From positions 186,813,741-186,877,740 of the forward strand of contig CM041465.1 of the NCBI GenBank assembly GCA_023213395.1: a stretch of 64,000 bases of DNA, in the 5' to 3' direction. Below are positions 35,460-47,870 of the stretch, piece by piece. Under the pieces are notes generated by a model that had not been told where the DNA came from, did not search any database, and was given only the letters and a program-made list of their open reading frames with translations. Numbering within the stretch: position 1 is the first letter of the stretch; each line of letters opens with the position of its first letter. This DNA comes from Cycas panzhihuaensis. Its lineage: Eukaryota; Cycadophyta. Position numbers and translations under genes: made by a program.

Positions 35460-37540
35460 ATACTTATGTTTTAGGTTGTGTTTTGAATAGTACAACACTC
35501 ACTTCAATCATGTGCATCAGTTCAATGGTATGAACACCATTTTGTCTTTCTAAATAGAGGAGGAGATGGGGGAGGATCTTGTTTCTTCCTTCCTTTAGTA
35601 AGATGAATAACTTTGATCTCCTATGAAGGTTGGCTCTAAGAAGGACCATTGAAACATAATTTATTATTAATCACATGCTCTAATGATCTAATAAAAGAGG
35701 TCAAGTGATCATAAGTAGGCTCAGGATAGGAAGCCTTTGTAGTTTGAACTAGTTCTTTAGAAGGTATAGGTTTCCCAACCTTCTTAATACCTACTTGAAT
35801 TTTAAATATTTCTAAGGCTAAGCATTGATCAACCACTTCTTCATACATTTGAGGACCAAGTTTTAGAAATTCTAAATTCACATGAGGCCTCAATGCATTG
35901 GTAAATAGATCAAATAGTAAGTTAGGATCAAGGTGTAAGTGACAGGCAAGTACCTAGTCTCGAAATATTCTAATAAAGTCCCTTAAGTTCTCATTATGGT
36001 TCTGCTTAATGGCTAATAAAGATTTAATATTGATTTAAATTACCTCGCTACATAAAAGTAGTTGATAAACAAGTTAACTAATTATTAGAAAGAGAGGATA
36101 GAACCTTGGGAGAGATGATAAAACCATTTTAAGGCATCTCCTTGAAGCGATTTAGAGAACAAGAGCATCATGATATAATCATATGACATAAAATCTATAA
36201 AAGCAAGTATAAATATATGTAATGAGAAGCGGGATCTTGACAAGAGTCATCAAAAATTTTAAGCAACTTGGGAAGAAAAGGAGGCATAGGTGATAGAAGG
36301 ATATCACATAGGAATGGGGACTTCATATAGTTAAGAAAGGGCCTTCTTGGACTCATCATAGTAGTATATTGAGGCAAGGAGTATGGATGTAGAGTAGATG
36401 AATCAATAGGTTATTGAGATTGTTGTTTTTGTTATGGTTTCAAAGCATTATGAGATGGAAAAGTAAACGGGGGATTAAACAATGTTGTAGGGCTAATAGC
36501 AAAGTTGGTTTAGGGTATGGGATATTGTGGAAAGATTGGATTATAAGTAGTAAAAGGATTATCTTATGGAGTAGGTCTAATAATATGTAAGGAAGAAGTA
36601 GGCTCAAAAACTCTCAAGACTTATGACTGACAAGCTGAAGGATGAGGGTGGATGGGGTGAGTATAATAAACATGTTGTGAAGAAGGAACCATGTTAGATG
36701 CCCTAAGAGATGATGGGTGAAGTCTAACACCATGAGATGAAATCGTATATGATGTGTGCAGAAGTAATTGAGTGATAAAAGAAATAATGTAAGAAGGGGC
36801 AACTCTAGTGATGTAAGAACAGATACATCACAAACTAGGCAAAGGCATAACCACTTGACTAAAAGTAAGTACATAAGAGGCACTAAGGTTTCCATAAGTA
36901 GAAACGGGAGTAGTATCTCTATGGGTAGAGAGAATAGCATGAGGAGAGTGAATCTAAACCTACTGCCTAGGAGGAGAATGGTGAGGTTATAAATGAGTTA
37001 ACTTACAGTCATCCATTTCCTCTAAAGGAGGGGAATGGGATCATGATGAAGGTCTAGGAAAAGGAGGGTGAGAAGGGTGAGGAGGCTGAACAACATCAGG
37101 TGGATGCTCAACTTCTATTGACTTATAATCCTCACCCAAAAGATTAATATAAAAATGTTGTAGTAGGGACATCATGGTATGAGTCTCCAAGTAAAATAGA
37201 TCTTGGTAAATAGGTATGTGTAGTGGAGTAGGAATTGTAGTGAGAACCAACTTAAAGAAGGATGAATATGTTTGGTTAGAAGGTGGTTCTTCTTATGCAA
37301 AAGAGGGATTTATAAAAGAAGGGTCACCAAGGTATTGAGAAGGTTCAAGATATCCTTGTTCCACTGGTATGTTGTATAATTGAGTTGAATCTTCAGGTTG
37401 ATAAACATAAGTGTCTTGCACTTGAAATTCTAAAGATTCAACATAAGATGATGAGGCTTCATGACCAAGTATGAAGGGTGCACTTGAGAATCTAGTGAAA
37501 GGCCTTGAAGTCTCAAAGAACACCTAGGAGTAGGTGTCGT
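35460..37540 (-). pseudogene. Tat1 gag
   Basis: Minus strand. A Tyr/Pro/Gln-rich N-terminal part starts near 37523 (MFFETSRPFTRFSSAPF, VYQPEDSTQLYNIPVEQGYL) and runs to about 36600. The gag core is near 36200-35640 and includes LEFLKLGPQMYEEVVDQCLA and LEIFKIQVGIKKVGKPIPSK. A knuckle-like CSYH...TDAHD..SEC motif lies at about 35540-35490. Gag builds the particle. The end of the core matches Tat2 gag, and the long Tyr/Pro-rich N-terminus is shared in character. Multiple stops are present. Confidence 0.72.
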
Positions 37541-37602
37541 AGTTTTCATTACTTTAAAAGAAAATAAACAGTAGTTCTCCAGTATGGTTTCTAAAAAGAT
37601 GG

Positions 37603-39958
37603 TGTCTTCTCGGGTGGACTTAAACTAAATATATCTTGATCAATGGGGTGTTTCTTTTATATTAATTGGATCCATGAAATAAGAAGTTCAAGAATACCTA
37701 AGTAACCACCTTTACTGAACTCCTAAGAAGGAGTCTTCATTTTGTTATCCCATCTAATGAGGTATGGATGAAGAATACAATGAAAGGCTTGGATATAAGG
37801 AGGATGATAGGATCCACTAACCTGCATAATTAGGTGAAGGAGTTCTAGTTTTGGAACTACTCTAACAATATTTTTAATAATCTTCCTAGGGACTCCTTTC
37901 ATATGATCTTTTCAACCTTTTGAGTTTTAGTTAGATACAAGAAAGGGTAAGAAAATGGAAGAATTATTTTTCTTGTTTTATTTTTTTTTTTTTTGGTTTT
38001 CTTCTTCTTCTTCTTCTTTTAACTTGTTGGTATTATGTTTAACAAAATAAACCAAGGCAATCTATGAAACCAAAAGGTCTAATCTATCTTTAATCAACAA
38101 GTAAAGGAAAACTAGAACTAGATATATGAAATGTGTTTTTTTATGTCTTTTATTTTAAAATGAGAGATATAAGTGCAAACATAAAATTATCCTTCTATGT
38201 ATGGTATGCACACCTTACAATGAAAGAAATGATACTATCAAGAAGTATAACACACCATGTGGTTATTTATGAAAGCTCTCAAAGACATTAATAATATGCA
38301 ATGCTAGTTAGAAGATTTTATATTGCACACATACAATCGTTTCTTTGAATGAATGATTTATGATGCAAAAGAGAGAGAGATTTCAAAAAATATATTATTG
38401 TTATTTTAAATGACTTTTTAGACCTTTAAGGTTGTATACAAATAACAAAACTCAATAACAATCCTCATACAAGATACTAGCTTTAAAGATTCTATCTTGA
38501 TTAGCGCAAGAAAGACTCCAAAACAATTCTTGAATCTATAACAATCTGAAAAATCAAGCATACATTCGCTATTCAAAACTTTTTTTTTTTTTTTTTTTGA
38601 GGAAGAGAAAGTAAATTCAAGAGTGAAATCAAGCACAGAACCAAAACTTTGGAATCAAGAGCTTCTTTCCTATTACATAAATCTACCTCAGAATGGTTAT
38701 TTTTCTTTTAGCTGATCAATCTTTCCCAATGCTTTCCTTTAAAATAAATGAAGAAAGAGAAATAAAAAATAAGAAGGGCTAAACCATAGCCAAACAAAGC
38801 TAAAAGAGATGGCAAACTACCTAAAATATAAACTACTATGCAACAATGGGAAGAGGTAGCTATGTAAATAGTAGAGACATGACCATGTTCCACCTTAGTT
38901 TATCCCTTATAGACCTCACAAAGGGTTGGCTTTCAGTAAGTATTTCAAGCCCTAAAATATATATAAAATCACTACAATAATCAGCTAAAGGAAAGATCAA
39001 GTTCTAAGCAAAAATAATATTTAAAAATACAGTAAGATAAGTAAAGAGTGCATAGGAAAGATCTTACCCATTTAGAGGAAATTTGAAGCTGAAAACTTTG
39101 AGAAAAACCACAAAAGTGAAGATCAAACCATCAATATTCGAGTATCAGTAGATCACAAAGTCACAGCATTAAAATCCTTCCTTGATTTCACCCATAAGCA
39201 TCTTTAAAATCCAAGTTGTAGTCATAATAGTAGCAGTCCTCAAAAAATCTCTAAAAACACTAAGAAAATCCCTAAAAAAATCTAAGCAATTCACATTCTA
39301 ACTCATAATTACGAATGACAAAAACCTACTCACCATCCCTAGGTATCGAAAGAATAAGATTCTACTAAATCTAAGTGGTAACATGCGAAAATCTGGTGCG
39401 TTGGCCAAGTTTTGCATGCATGACAGTCAAAAACATGATTGGTCACATTTTTGGATCTATAAAAATGTGACTTTAAAAACACGGCTAGTCCCATTTTTTG
39501 CAACACCAAAAATGAAATAAATGTAGAAGTGAAAGTTAACTTATAAAAAGGTTAGAAATTAATTTTTAAATATAAATTAAAGTATAAATAACTTTATAAA
39601 TAAGTAGAGAAGCCCAAAACAAGATGAAAACAAGGAGTACAAGTCTAAAAATGATAAAAATTTGGGTGAAATCAAGAATAAAATATAAAAATAACAAGTT
39701 TTAAAGGAAACGTTACATTAAATTGATCGTGAAAGAAAATTTTTTTAATGCCATAGTCTAAGTTATCGGCAGGTGATAGTAAAATACATATAACATCATC
39801 ATTCATCATAAGTTATTAAGCAAAATCCATACATTTCTTCATCAAAACATGGCCTAGCTTATCATCAAACAAATCCATCATTTATTTTTTTATGAAACCA
39901 TATAATAAACATGTAAGAAATCACAAATACAAACTAAAGGCTAAGTTTTGGTGAAACA
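37603..39958 (-). repeat. 5' LTR of Tat1 (right copy)
   Basis: 2356 bp. On the minus strand it starts TGTTTCACCAAAACTTAGCC and ends AGAAGACA; on the plus strand it aligns with 7304-9671 from end to end. A clear tRNA-complementary primer site was not recognised just inside it (37541-37602), so the primer is unassigned. Confidence 0.88.
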
Positions 39959-42078
39959 CTATCGTATTTAATTTTTTTAACCATTTAAATCGTCTATTTA
40001 CAATATGTTCATATTTTGAATGCTACATTTCATTAATAAAATTATTAGTAGTAAAAGATTTTATAGGAGAAGGTAAGATAGGAGTAAAGACCAACTTATA
40101 AAGGTTATTAGTCTCTATTCTTTTTATTATTACAATATCATTTTATATTATATAACATATGTAGCATCTTTTATATTCATCAAGAAGAACATAAAGCCTC
40201 TTTTTTCTTAGTTGAGATATAAATAATATATTTTTCTTTAATCGGGGAACATACAACACATTCCCAATTCTTTTTTATTTTATTATTAATTAAAATTGTA
40301 AATGTTCTTTTTCCTTTTATGTATAAAGAAAATCCATCATCAAGTTTGAATATTTTGTTAAAAAGATATGGTTGAAATATCTTGAATTAGTCTCCTCTCC
40401 TTGGCATGTGATTGGATGCTCCAGAGTTTGTATACTAGTTTTTATTACTACGGGCATATATGGCCAAGTCTATTATAAAGGTAGTTTCATATTTATATTC
40501 TCTAGCTTGTTCATTGATGTAGTTCCATTCAACTCTTTTCTCTTTATAAATATTTACAAGTCTTTGAGGGCATTGGTTAGCAAGATGTCCTAGTCATCCA
40601 CAATAATAATAATTTGGTAGATTATAGAATCTACATTCACTGAAAAAATATCTAAATCTTCCACAATGATAACAAGGTCTAGAATCTATTGGTATAGGCC
40701 TCCCTCATCCTTCTAATTACTATATATTCCTACCTCATCCTTCCATTATTCTTCTTGTAGTAAATCTACTACTTCCTTTTAGAATGACCTTTACTATCTA
40801 TTCTTAGCTTTGAAATGAAGGCTTTTTCGACTTTAGCCTCCTCTTCATATCTTCTAGTTCTCTACTTATGTTGTAAACATGTCCTATTAAAGTTTCAAAA
40901 GATATATTAATAGCATTTCTACCAATGGTAAGAGCATTTAACATAGTATCATAGGATTTTGGAAGCTTATTAAGTGTAAGGTAAATAATTTTAGAATCAG
41001 ATATTATTTCTCCTATAGAGGGCCAAATTATCCTTAAATTCTACTATTTTATTACTAAAATTAGAGATAAATTCTCCTTCCTTTAACTATAGCTTGCATA
41101 ATTAATCTTTAATAGAGATTATATGAATTACATTCTTCTAGCTATAAAGAGAAGCAAGATTTCTCCAAACCTTAACAAATGTACCAGTTTCATTAATGTG
41201 ACTTAATAATAAATATCTAATAAATAACATAATGGTACCATGTGCAATCTTATCACTTTCCTCCTAACTAATTAAATATACTATATAAGTTAGTTTTATG
41301 TCCTTTTTAATGATAATATTTCATGTATTTTTAGCCATTAAAAGACCCTCCAATTTTAATTTCTAAGTGTTGTAGTTTTGCCCAGTGATTTTATTTAAGT
41401 TATTGAGAGAGAAACTAAGGCCATTTCTAAACTTTAGTAAACTAAGAAGGAATGATAAAGAAAGAGAGTATAATAAGGATTAATCATATGGCTATATAAT
41501 TATATGGAATAGTATAAAAAAAATACAGTCATATAGATTTTTTTTAAAATCACCTAAAATAAAGCTTATAACTCGATCTACCTAAATTCTTTTTTTTAAT
41601 AATTTAACTTCTACTTTGTTTAGAAATACCTCAAAAATTATATAATCGACCAAGATTTGAAAGTAAAAATTACTCGTATCTCTTCAAATACTTGATCAAA
41701 TCTATAAACTCATATGTAAATTAAAGGTAATATCTAGACAAAGATTTTAGGACAAATTTTACCTATTGAGATGAAACAAAATAAAAGAAAATTGAGTTTG
41801 AAATGCTAAACTTGCACCCCTATAAAATCATAATTTTCTACTAAATAAAGCAAAATTCGAAGATGACTCTTTGAAATAGCAGATTCTCTTCACTAGCACA
41901 AGTCTATAAACTAAATGTTATTCAATTTTAAACACTTGAAAAAACCTTATCTATATAGTTCTGTACAGTACTTAATATGCTTGTAATAAATGTATAATAA
42001 TCCTCTCTCTCTTACAAAACTTTAAACTTCTTAATTTAAAAAAAAAATAGTCTAACCTTTCCCAGACCCTTAGCAAAT
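39959..42078 (-). pseudogene. Copia A gag, zinc knuckles, protease and start of integrase
   Basis: Minus strand, read leftward from 42078. gag core at about 41600-40800 contains LPKSYDTMLNALTIGRNAIN-like sequence, two zinc knuckles follow at about 40680-40590 (CYHCGRFRYFFSEC and GHLANQC), then the protease region YTNSGASNHMPRRGD near 40450-40400. The copia active site is normally D-S-G-A; here Asp is Asn. Next come KRIGNVLYVPRLKKNI-like and TNNLYKLVFTPILPSPIKSF sequences and the pre-integrase block HSKYEHIVNRRFKWLKKLN, which ends at the Tat1 insertion. The continuation is at 7303. The plus-strand frame 40372-40593 is only the shadow of this gene. Confidence 0.82.
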
Positions 42079-42092
42079 CTACTCTAATACCA
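42079..42092 (-). promoter_or_regulatory. Primer binding site of copia A
   Basis: Minus strand TGGTATTAGAGTAG directly next to the LTR, one to two transitions from the plant initiator Met-tRNA complement TGGTATCAGAGC. Confidence 0.78.
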
Positions 42093-42292
42093 TGTCAAAA
42101 CAATAAGAATAGAAGAAGAAATTACTTCCTTGCATTAATTAAAGAGAAATGCTCTTGTATAAATACATATAATGGATAGAAATAAGCCTATGTATGTAGG
42201 ACAAATGTCAAGATAAAATAAAAGAGAGGTTGGACATATAACCCTCAACTTAACTTTATAAAACACAAAGATAAAAGATCATAACTCTAACA
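42093..42292 (-). repeat. 5' LTR of copia A
   Basis: 200 bp, minus strand TGTTAGAGTTATGATC to TTGTTTTGACA, with TG...CA ends beside the primer site. A TATTTATA-type TATA element lies near 42155-42165. The partner LTR is left of the window. Confidence 0.75.
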
Positions 42293-43560
42293 AACCTTTC
42301 ATTGACTTTTATCTTAGGTTTCACTACTACAGCTTGTAATCTTTCCAGTTATGTTTCCTCCTTATGATCATTTAATAACTAGACCAATATACTTTCCAAT
42401 TTATTAGGCATGGCATTAATGGAATTAGTTATGACTTGAAGTCGATACCCTAATGTTTACTATAATATGGTTAGGTTCTTTGTATTGACTTCATAATAAT
42501 TGTGATAATATGGTTTAGGATTTATTCCTCTCTTTCCTTCTCCATTTGAAATGGGTATTCTAGCTTTTCAACCATTGAGTCAATGATTGTGATTTAGTTA
42601 GGTTTCCTCTAAATGCAAAAATATTATTTCATAGGATATCTTTATAATTATGAGGTTTGATTTATATAGATGTGAAGAACTCAAAAAAACATGTATAAAA
42701 AACAAAAGAATTACTAAAATTGGATGTTTAGTGGTCTAGTTTTAATTACTGAAAGTTTGTTATTAAGATTTCATAAAACATATAATAACTCATTTAATTA
42801 ACTTCTGAATTGGAAATCCTAAGCAAAATGACATGAAAATATATCATATGATTACTCATTTTAAAAGCATCTACATCAAGATTCTAATATCTCTAATGGA
42901 ATTAAATTATAACTCTTGTAGCTCTAATTAGGGCCAAAATAATAATAAGAGGTTTTAAAAAAATTTGTGGATAAAAGAGAGGTTGGCTACTTTATCAAAG
43001 GCAATGTCGGTAAGATACATAGATTGTGCCTCTATGTTTCTAGGGCACTACTAGACTTCAAGGTAGATTTAAATGTGATTGAATTTAATTAAACCTTAGG
43101 CTATATACATGTGATGAAATATAACCTATGTCCTCCTTTGTTTAACTATAAAAATATATATGTAACTTTCATCAAGTTTTTTGCTTCAAATGCATGGCAA
43201 AATTAGATAATTTTTAAATTCAATTGTAATGTTGACCGCTAGGTAGAATTTGAACTCAAAGGAAGAATGCTCACAAATTTCATTTTTAGATCACCAAAAA
43301 TCATTGCTCAAAGGAGAGAGAGGTTATGGCAACATTAGAGAGGAACTAGGTCCTCCAAACAGTGTTTGTGATGACTTCATAGTGTTTCTTAGGGATATGG
43401 CCCACTCTAGACACACAAATGATGTTATATTTTTCTAAAAATGAACCCTTAGTCTAGTATAAGAGAGATAATATACCTTCTAGTTGATTTGATTGCCCAT
43501 TTGAAGATGATTCTTATGATAGATTACAAAAGGTAACAAAGTAACATACAAGGTAGGAGC
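42293..43560 (-). other. Internal remnant of LTR element D
   Basis: AT-rich sequence between the copia A LTR and the primer-like site at 43561. A weak minus-strand coding trace near 42600-42530 (SMVEKLEYPFQMEKE) could be the N-terminus of a gypsy gag. Otherwise I see only stops. Copia A inserted into this element. Confidence 0.4.
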
Positions 43561-43576
43561 AACTGCTTTGATATCA
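43561..43576 (-). promoter_or_regulatory. Decayed primer binding site of element D
   Basis: Minus strand TGATATCAAAGCAGTT, a degraded TGGTATCAGAGC-type primer site two bases from the adjoining LTR. Confidence 0.55.
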
Positions 43577-43578
43577 CT

Positions 43579-43782
43579 CGTAAAGTAAAACAAAGAACCA
43601 AAATAGAATAAAGTGAAGAGCTCAAGAAATTTGAGAAAAAATCCAATGATTTTTATTCATTGAATAATGATATCAAATGATTACATTTATAATGTATTTA
43701 TATTAGTCAAAATCCTTTCCAAAAGGACACATCATTTTATAATTATAAATTATATTTAATTTAATTAAGATGGTCTATAACA
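43579..43782 (-). repeat. 5' LTR of element D (decayed)
   Basis: About 204 bp. Minus strand starts TGTTATAGACCATC and ends TTACG, where the expected CA end has become CG. No second copy is in the window, so the boundaries rest on the primer site and the TG start. Confidence 0.5.
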
Positions 43783-44649
43783 CTAATCATTGAGTAATGA
43801 GTGGAAAGTGGCAACGATTAGTGATGGTCATTAGGATGCTGTGTAATACAGTTTTAGACAATGATGAATATGATCTCTAACATCAATAAGGATAATGATG
43901 GTATGATAAGGGGAAGAATGAAATAAAAAGGATAAATTAGAATAAGAAGGACAAGACACTTTTGCTTGAGAGTCCTTAAGAAGGCATAAGAAAAGTCAAA
44001 GAAGGAAGAAGACATATAAAGCATCAACCATGAGGCAATGTGTGAATAGTGTTGAAGATAGTTATAGTGTGGTAATCAAAAAAGATGAGGATGAAGAAGA
44101 AAATAATGCAAAAAATCATTGATAGAGGTAATGCAATGAAGTAAAGTAAAGGAGCAGTGTAGTGAAGTGTTTAGAAAAAATACAAAAGTGATGATAAACC
44201 CAACACTATCTTACTTGCAGAAATCAAGAATATAATACTAAGAGTATCATGTAAGAGGTGAGGATTATAAGTGAGTAGGTCTTATAAGAGATTGATTATG
44301 TAATGAGAGCCTGAGGGTTGAACATTTAAATATAATATGTACTTGTGTATATTGTAATGCAATAGTCCTATGCATATATATTAAATTGATTATATAGCTA
44401 TGTTATTTTATAGAAAGGGAGTTTTGCCCCCTCCTTATTTAAAGATCCTAATTGTAGTGATGTTGGTGTGTATGTTCTATAGTATGAATCATTTTAATTT
44501 TAGAACATATACTTAGGCCAACTCTAAAGAGAAGTATTATATCATAAAGGGATTCTAATTGATGGGCTAACAAATTCTATGCAAGCATGGAAAGCATGGA
44601 TTATATAGGGGATTGTTATTCTTACGACTAGAACCTAAAACATACCAAG
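43783..44649 (+). other. AT-rich sequence upstream of unidentified coding trace Z
   Basis: Purine-rich on the plus strand with a Lys/Glu-rich patch near 44080-44110 (VIKKDEDEEENNA). No recognised domain, repeat or RNA gene. Confidence 0.4.
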
Positions 44650-45461
44650 AAAATATTAAAAGTTGACTAACAAGACTGCAAATGGAAGAAGTTGTAATAG
44701 GCTAAATATGTGAATGGTACATGAATAGAGAGGTACAAAGGTATCTTGACCAAATCCAAGAGTTTCATTTTAGCTCCATTAATAATTTAATGCATTTGGA
44801 TGGTAGGTATCAAGCTACTAATATTTCTCCCTTTGAACCTAGAATGATGATGTTTAGTACTTATGTAAAGATAAACTAGCCAATAAATATGCAAAGAACT
44901 AAAAGATATAGGAATGGCTTAATGAGGAAGGTATGATTAGATATTCCTATTAAAATTGTTTTAGATTATGTACTTATATTTAGAATTATATTTCCCACAA
45001 TTAGAATTCATGGCATTAAGAATGGAATGGTAGTCCAAATGTTTAGTTTAAACATTAAAATGTGTATAATATCATAGAAGCTAGGACTACAACAAATTTT
45101 GGCTAGATTAAAGTGATAATTTCAATCAACAACTAGGATAAAAGATGTTTACTTATCTCTATTTGATGTTGAGTTACCTAATGTTGATCTTGACAAATTA
45201 GTGGCAATCTTGCTATCTATTTAAATAACTAAGATTCAGTTAATATATTCACTTATAAACAAAGAGAAGAAGCCAAGAAAATGCATTACACTTGTTAAAA
45301 GGGAGAAGAAATTTTTGGTGGCAATACTATCAAAGAAAGGTAGGATAAAGTGACCTAGCAAAAAGAATAATTTTTAATAACTGATACCACCTACTAGAAT
45401 TAAATTTAATTTGATAGCATCATCTACTTCTATGAAGAGAACCTCTCAACCCTTAGAAGAA
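44650..45461 (+). pseudogene. Unidentified decayed coding sequence Z, left part
   Basis: One plus-strand frame stays readable for over 250 codons with scattered stops: EWYMNREVQRYLDQIQEFHF, INNLMHLDGRYQATNISPFE, IPIKIVLDYVLIFRIIFPTI, RIHGIKNGMVVQMFSLNIKM, DVYLSLFDVELPNVDLDKLV and a basic tail (KEKKPRKCITLVKREKKF), ending with TSMKRTSQPLEE. I do not recognise the family. Several stops sit where a Trp codon would fit, as in the neighbouring retroelements. The frame resumes at 60651 after element Y, joined by the duplication AAGAA (45457-45461). It may be part of a retroelement or virus-derived polyprotein, but no signature motif confirms this. Confidence 0.5.
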
Positions 45462-45682
45462 TGTTAAAATATATGATATTTTGACATATCCAATATTTAA
45501 TGTAAAATAGCAGACCCACATAAAATCTCACTCACCAAAAGCATTGATAGATGTGAAATGCAAGATTATTCATGTAGACATCTTATTAGATAATGAAACA
45601 ACTCAAGATATTCTAAGTTATTCATGAAGTGACATATCTATAAATATATATACACACCACTTGAGAACTTAAGAAAGGAAGA
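45462..45682 (+). repeat. 5' LTR of Y, first segment
   Basis: Starts TGTTAAAATATATGATATTT; aligns with 60112 onward (TGTTAGAATATGTGATAC). Interrupted by X after GAAGA (45678-45682). Confidence 0.82.
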
Positions 45683-46061
45683 TGTCAAAACATAATATTT
45701 AATGTTGATTGTTAAGTATCCCCCTTAACCCTCATAGGCATTTTTTATTATAATATTGATATGTGTGTATGAGTGCATACCTATTCATTTAAATGTCCCC
45801 ATTGGTGGACTCAAGGTTTCTTTTATCTCATTGGTCAAGTATAATATTAAATGTACTATAACTATGTATTTATACCTAATGCAATAATTTGGAAAGTGAT
45901 CATTTTTCTATATCTTTATTATCTTTTACATTATACATACCTTATCTTTCATTTATTTTTATTTATCATTTTACCCTTAATGCCCCATACTTATATCATA
46001 ATTTTGATTAATATTTTCATGATGGTTTCAAAGGTAATCTATAAAATCCTATATTTTAACA
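45683..46061 (+). repeat. 5' LTR of X
   Basis: 379 bp, TGTCAAAACATAATATTTAA to TATATTTTAACA. Same length as its partner at 51933-52311. Confidence 0.86.
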
Positions 46062-47034
46062 TGGTATCATACTAGGGTTGAATCCACGCTGTTATGATAA
46101 GGTGAAGATCTTATCAATGCAGACTTGAGCATATCCAAGAACATGTAAATTAGATTATTAATAAAGTTAGATGTCCTAACCACAGAAGCTATCACATACA
46201 AGAAATCTTTGCTTAAATCCACCACTTCACAATCATGGAGAGAGGAGTTGTATAAGTTCTTAAGAACCAATTTGTAAGAAAACCCTATATTGAGTAGTTG
46301 GAGCTCATGGGCTTCCTTATGAATGGACATATAAGAGCTATCTATAGAATAAAAGATCAAGACCTATAAAACCTCAAGAAGCAAACATGTCATAGCTCAT
46401 GCTTGCAACTCAATAAGAAAATCTCGACTTTATTCACTAGATCTTCCTACACCTAGTTACATGTCATAATGATAGAAAATATTACTTCTCGTCATAAAAA
46501 CCAATGAGTCACGCCACCAATAGATTTATCCATGTTCAATAAAAACTAGCTAGCTTCACACATAGTAGAGATGATCACCTTATCAACTTAATAGGAGATG
46601 CCCTAACTACAATCCTCTTGTCATAATTGCCTATTCGCAGAGCTACCTAATAGACCTCAAATTTATCTCAGTATCACCCAGTCTACTCTCCACAATGATG
46701 ATCATAAATAGAGAAACAAACAGAGATGTCTAGCCCAGCTATCATGATCTTGTCATGACCTCCATTATGAAGTTAAATATGGATGCTAAATTGATCACCA
46801 TCAACCATGTAGATTGATTCCATGAGGTAGATGATCGCCCTCATAAATCAAGTATTACTATGGACATAATTTTTCGATCAAATTTTGTATATCTATTTAT
46901 ATTTGCTGTAATGTTTGTTTATAGAATGAATTTCTAAAACCTTAAAAAAAATTACATTTGATTTAAAAATTTTAATCATTTTTTATATCATTTGAGATCT
47001 AACAATAAGTATTATCCTTCAACAGGTGGTCATA
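46062..47034 (+). other. X internal region, left part, with primer site
   Basis: Begins with the primer-like TGGTATCATACTAGG at 46062-46076. The remainder has stops in all frames over most of its length; the longest minus-strand frame (46360-46067) shows no known domain and is probably chance. TGATG at 47035-47039 is the left target duplication of the nested element. Confidence 0.55.
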
Positions 47035-47039
47035 TGATG

Positions 47040-47283
47040 TGTTACAAACCCAGTTCATAACTTGAGGATAATTGCCAAATACACCAAAGAGCATATGAAC
47101 ACACTGAAGAAATTTATAGTCAGTAGACTAAATATTTAATTGAAAGATATGAATGATTTACAATACATTTAAGGTCTCATTTATAGGTGTATGATAGCCC
47201 CTTCACTCATAAGTCACAATTCTTTAGAGACATCTTTTCACTTAATCAACAATTAATTAATTCTTTTAAGGAGGTCTGTAACA
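47040..47283 (-). repeat. 3' LTR of the TR-GAG-like element
   Basis: 244 bp, TGTTACAAACCC to GGTCTGTAACA. The terminal TGTTAC and GTAACA form the inverted ends. Confidence 0.92.
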
Positions 47284-47297
47284 ATTCCTCTCCCTTA
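47284..47297 (-). promoter_or_regulatory. Polypurine tract of the TR-GAG-like element
   Basis: Minus strand TTAAGGGAGAGGAAT ends at the first base of the 3' LTR. Confidence 0.85.
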
Positions 47298-47454
47298 AGA
47301 TGTTTCGCCCACAAAACATAGTCAAATGATTGCAGTCTTTTAAATGTAGGCTATCCTTCATTGTAGTAGAGTCCATTAGATAATTAGATAAATGTTACAG
47401 GTATTTATTAGAAGATTCTTCTGGTTGGAAATCTAGATTATGTTTTTGGAGTGC

Positions 47455-47870
47455 TTATGGTTGCCTTTTGACTTCTTCACCTTGATTATCACATGATATG
47501 ACGTTAGTTTTGTTCGATCTTTTTCTTAATAACATGATGGTTCTTCCTTCTTTCTTAAATTGTATAAATTGTTCATCCATATTCATTTCGAAGGTTCCAA
47601 GTGTACTAAACCATTGGCTACCCAATATAATAGCTAGACCTCTGACATTAATGACGTAGAAATCTTCTATAATGCTGATATCATTTAGCGTGATGTTAAG
47701 CTTCTTCATTATACCTTAGCCAGAGATTACTTATCTTCCTCTAACAGTGACCTAGAAATGAGGAGTCCTTAGTAGAAATAACCTTAGTTGTTGTGCATAC
47801 TTTTGATTAATAAAATTATGGGTGCTACCTGAATCTATCAAAATTATTACAACTTGATTTTTAATAGATC
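47455..47870 (-). pseudogene. Aspartic protease of the TR-GAG-like element
   Basis: Minus strand reads VIILIDSGSTHNFINQKYAQ, the Ty3/gypsy retropepsin active site with D-S-G intact, then LTLNDISIIEDFYVINVRG-like sequence and AIILGSQWFSTLGTFEMNMD, which matches the conserved I-L-G-x-x-W-L end of the domain, and EQFIQFKKEGRTIMLL. The last 84 residues (47709-47455) are open; two stops break the part between active site and that block. The frame ends 160 bp before the purine tract, leaving no room for RT. The protease would process Gag supplied by the same element. Confidence 0.85.

Larger units (their letters stand above)
7304..39958 (-). mobile_element. Tat-type Ty3/gypsy retrotransposon 'Tat1', interrupted by Tat2
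   Basis: Very large minus-strand gypsy element bounded by direct repeats 7304-9671 and 37603-39958. Removing the nested Tat2 (15020 bp plus 5 bp duplication) leaves about 17.6 kb. Minus-strand order is 5' LTR, gag, protease, RT, RNase H, integrase, archaeal-type RNase H, an antisense PMD frame, a 3' region with short tandem repeats, polypurine tract and 3' LTR. The large size, long LTRs and second RNase H place it in the Tat/Ogre-like group by family knowledge. The insertion geometry fits a 5 bp target duplication (right CTATC 39959-39963; left CTCAG 7299-7303), but the two copies no longer match. All coding parts are decayed. Confidence 0.85.

Noticed and set aside
40372-40593. Plus-strand 73-residue frame
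   Set aside because: It overlaps the minus-strand zinc-knuckle and protease region of copia A and has no domain of its own; it is a shadow frame.
43250-43438. 62-residue plus-strand frame as a possible small host gene
   Set aside because: It lies inside the internal region of element D, with no domain or promoter context to support it.
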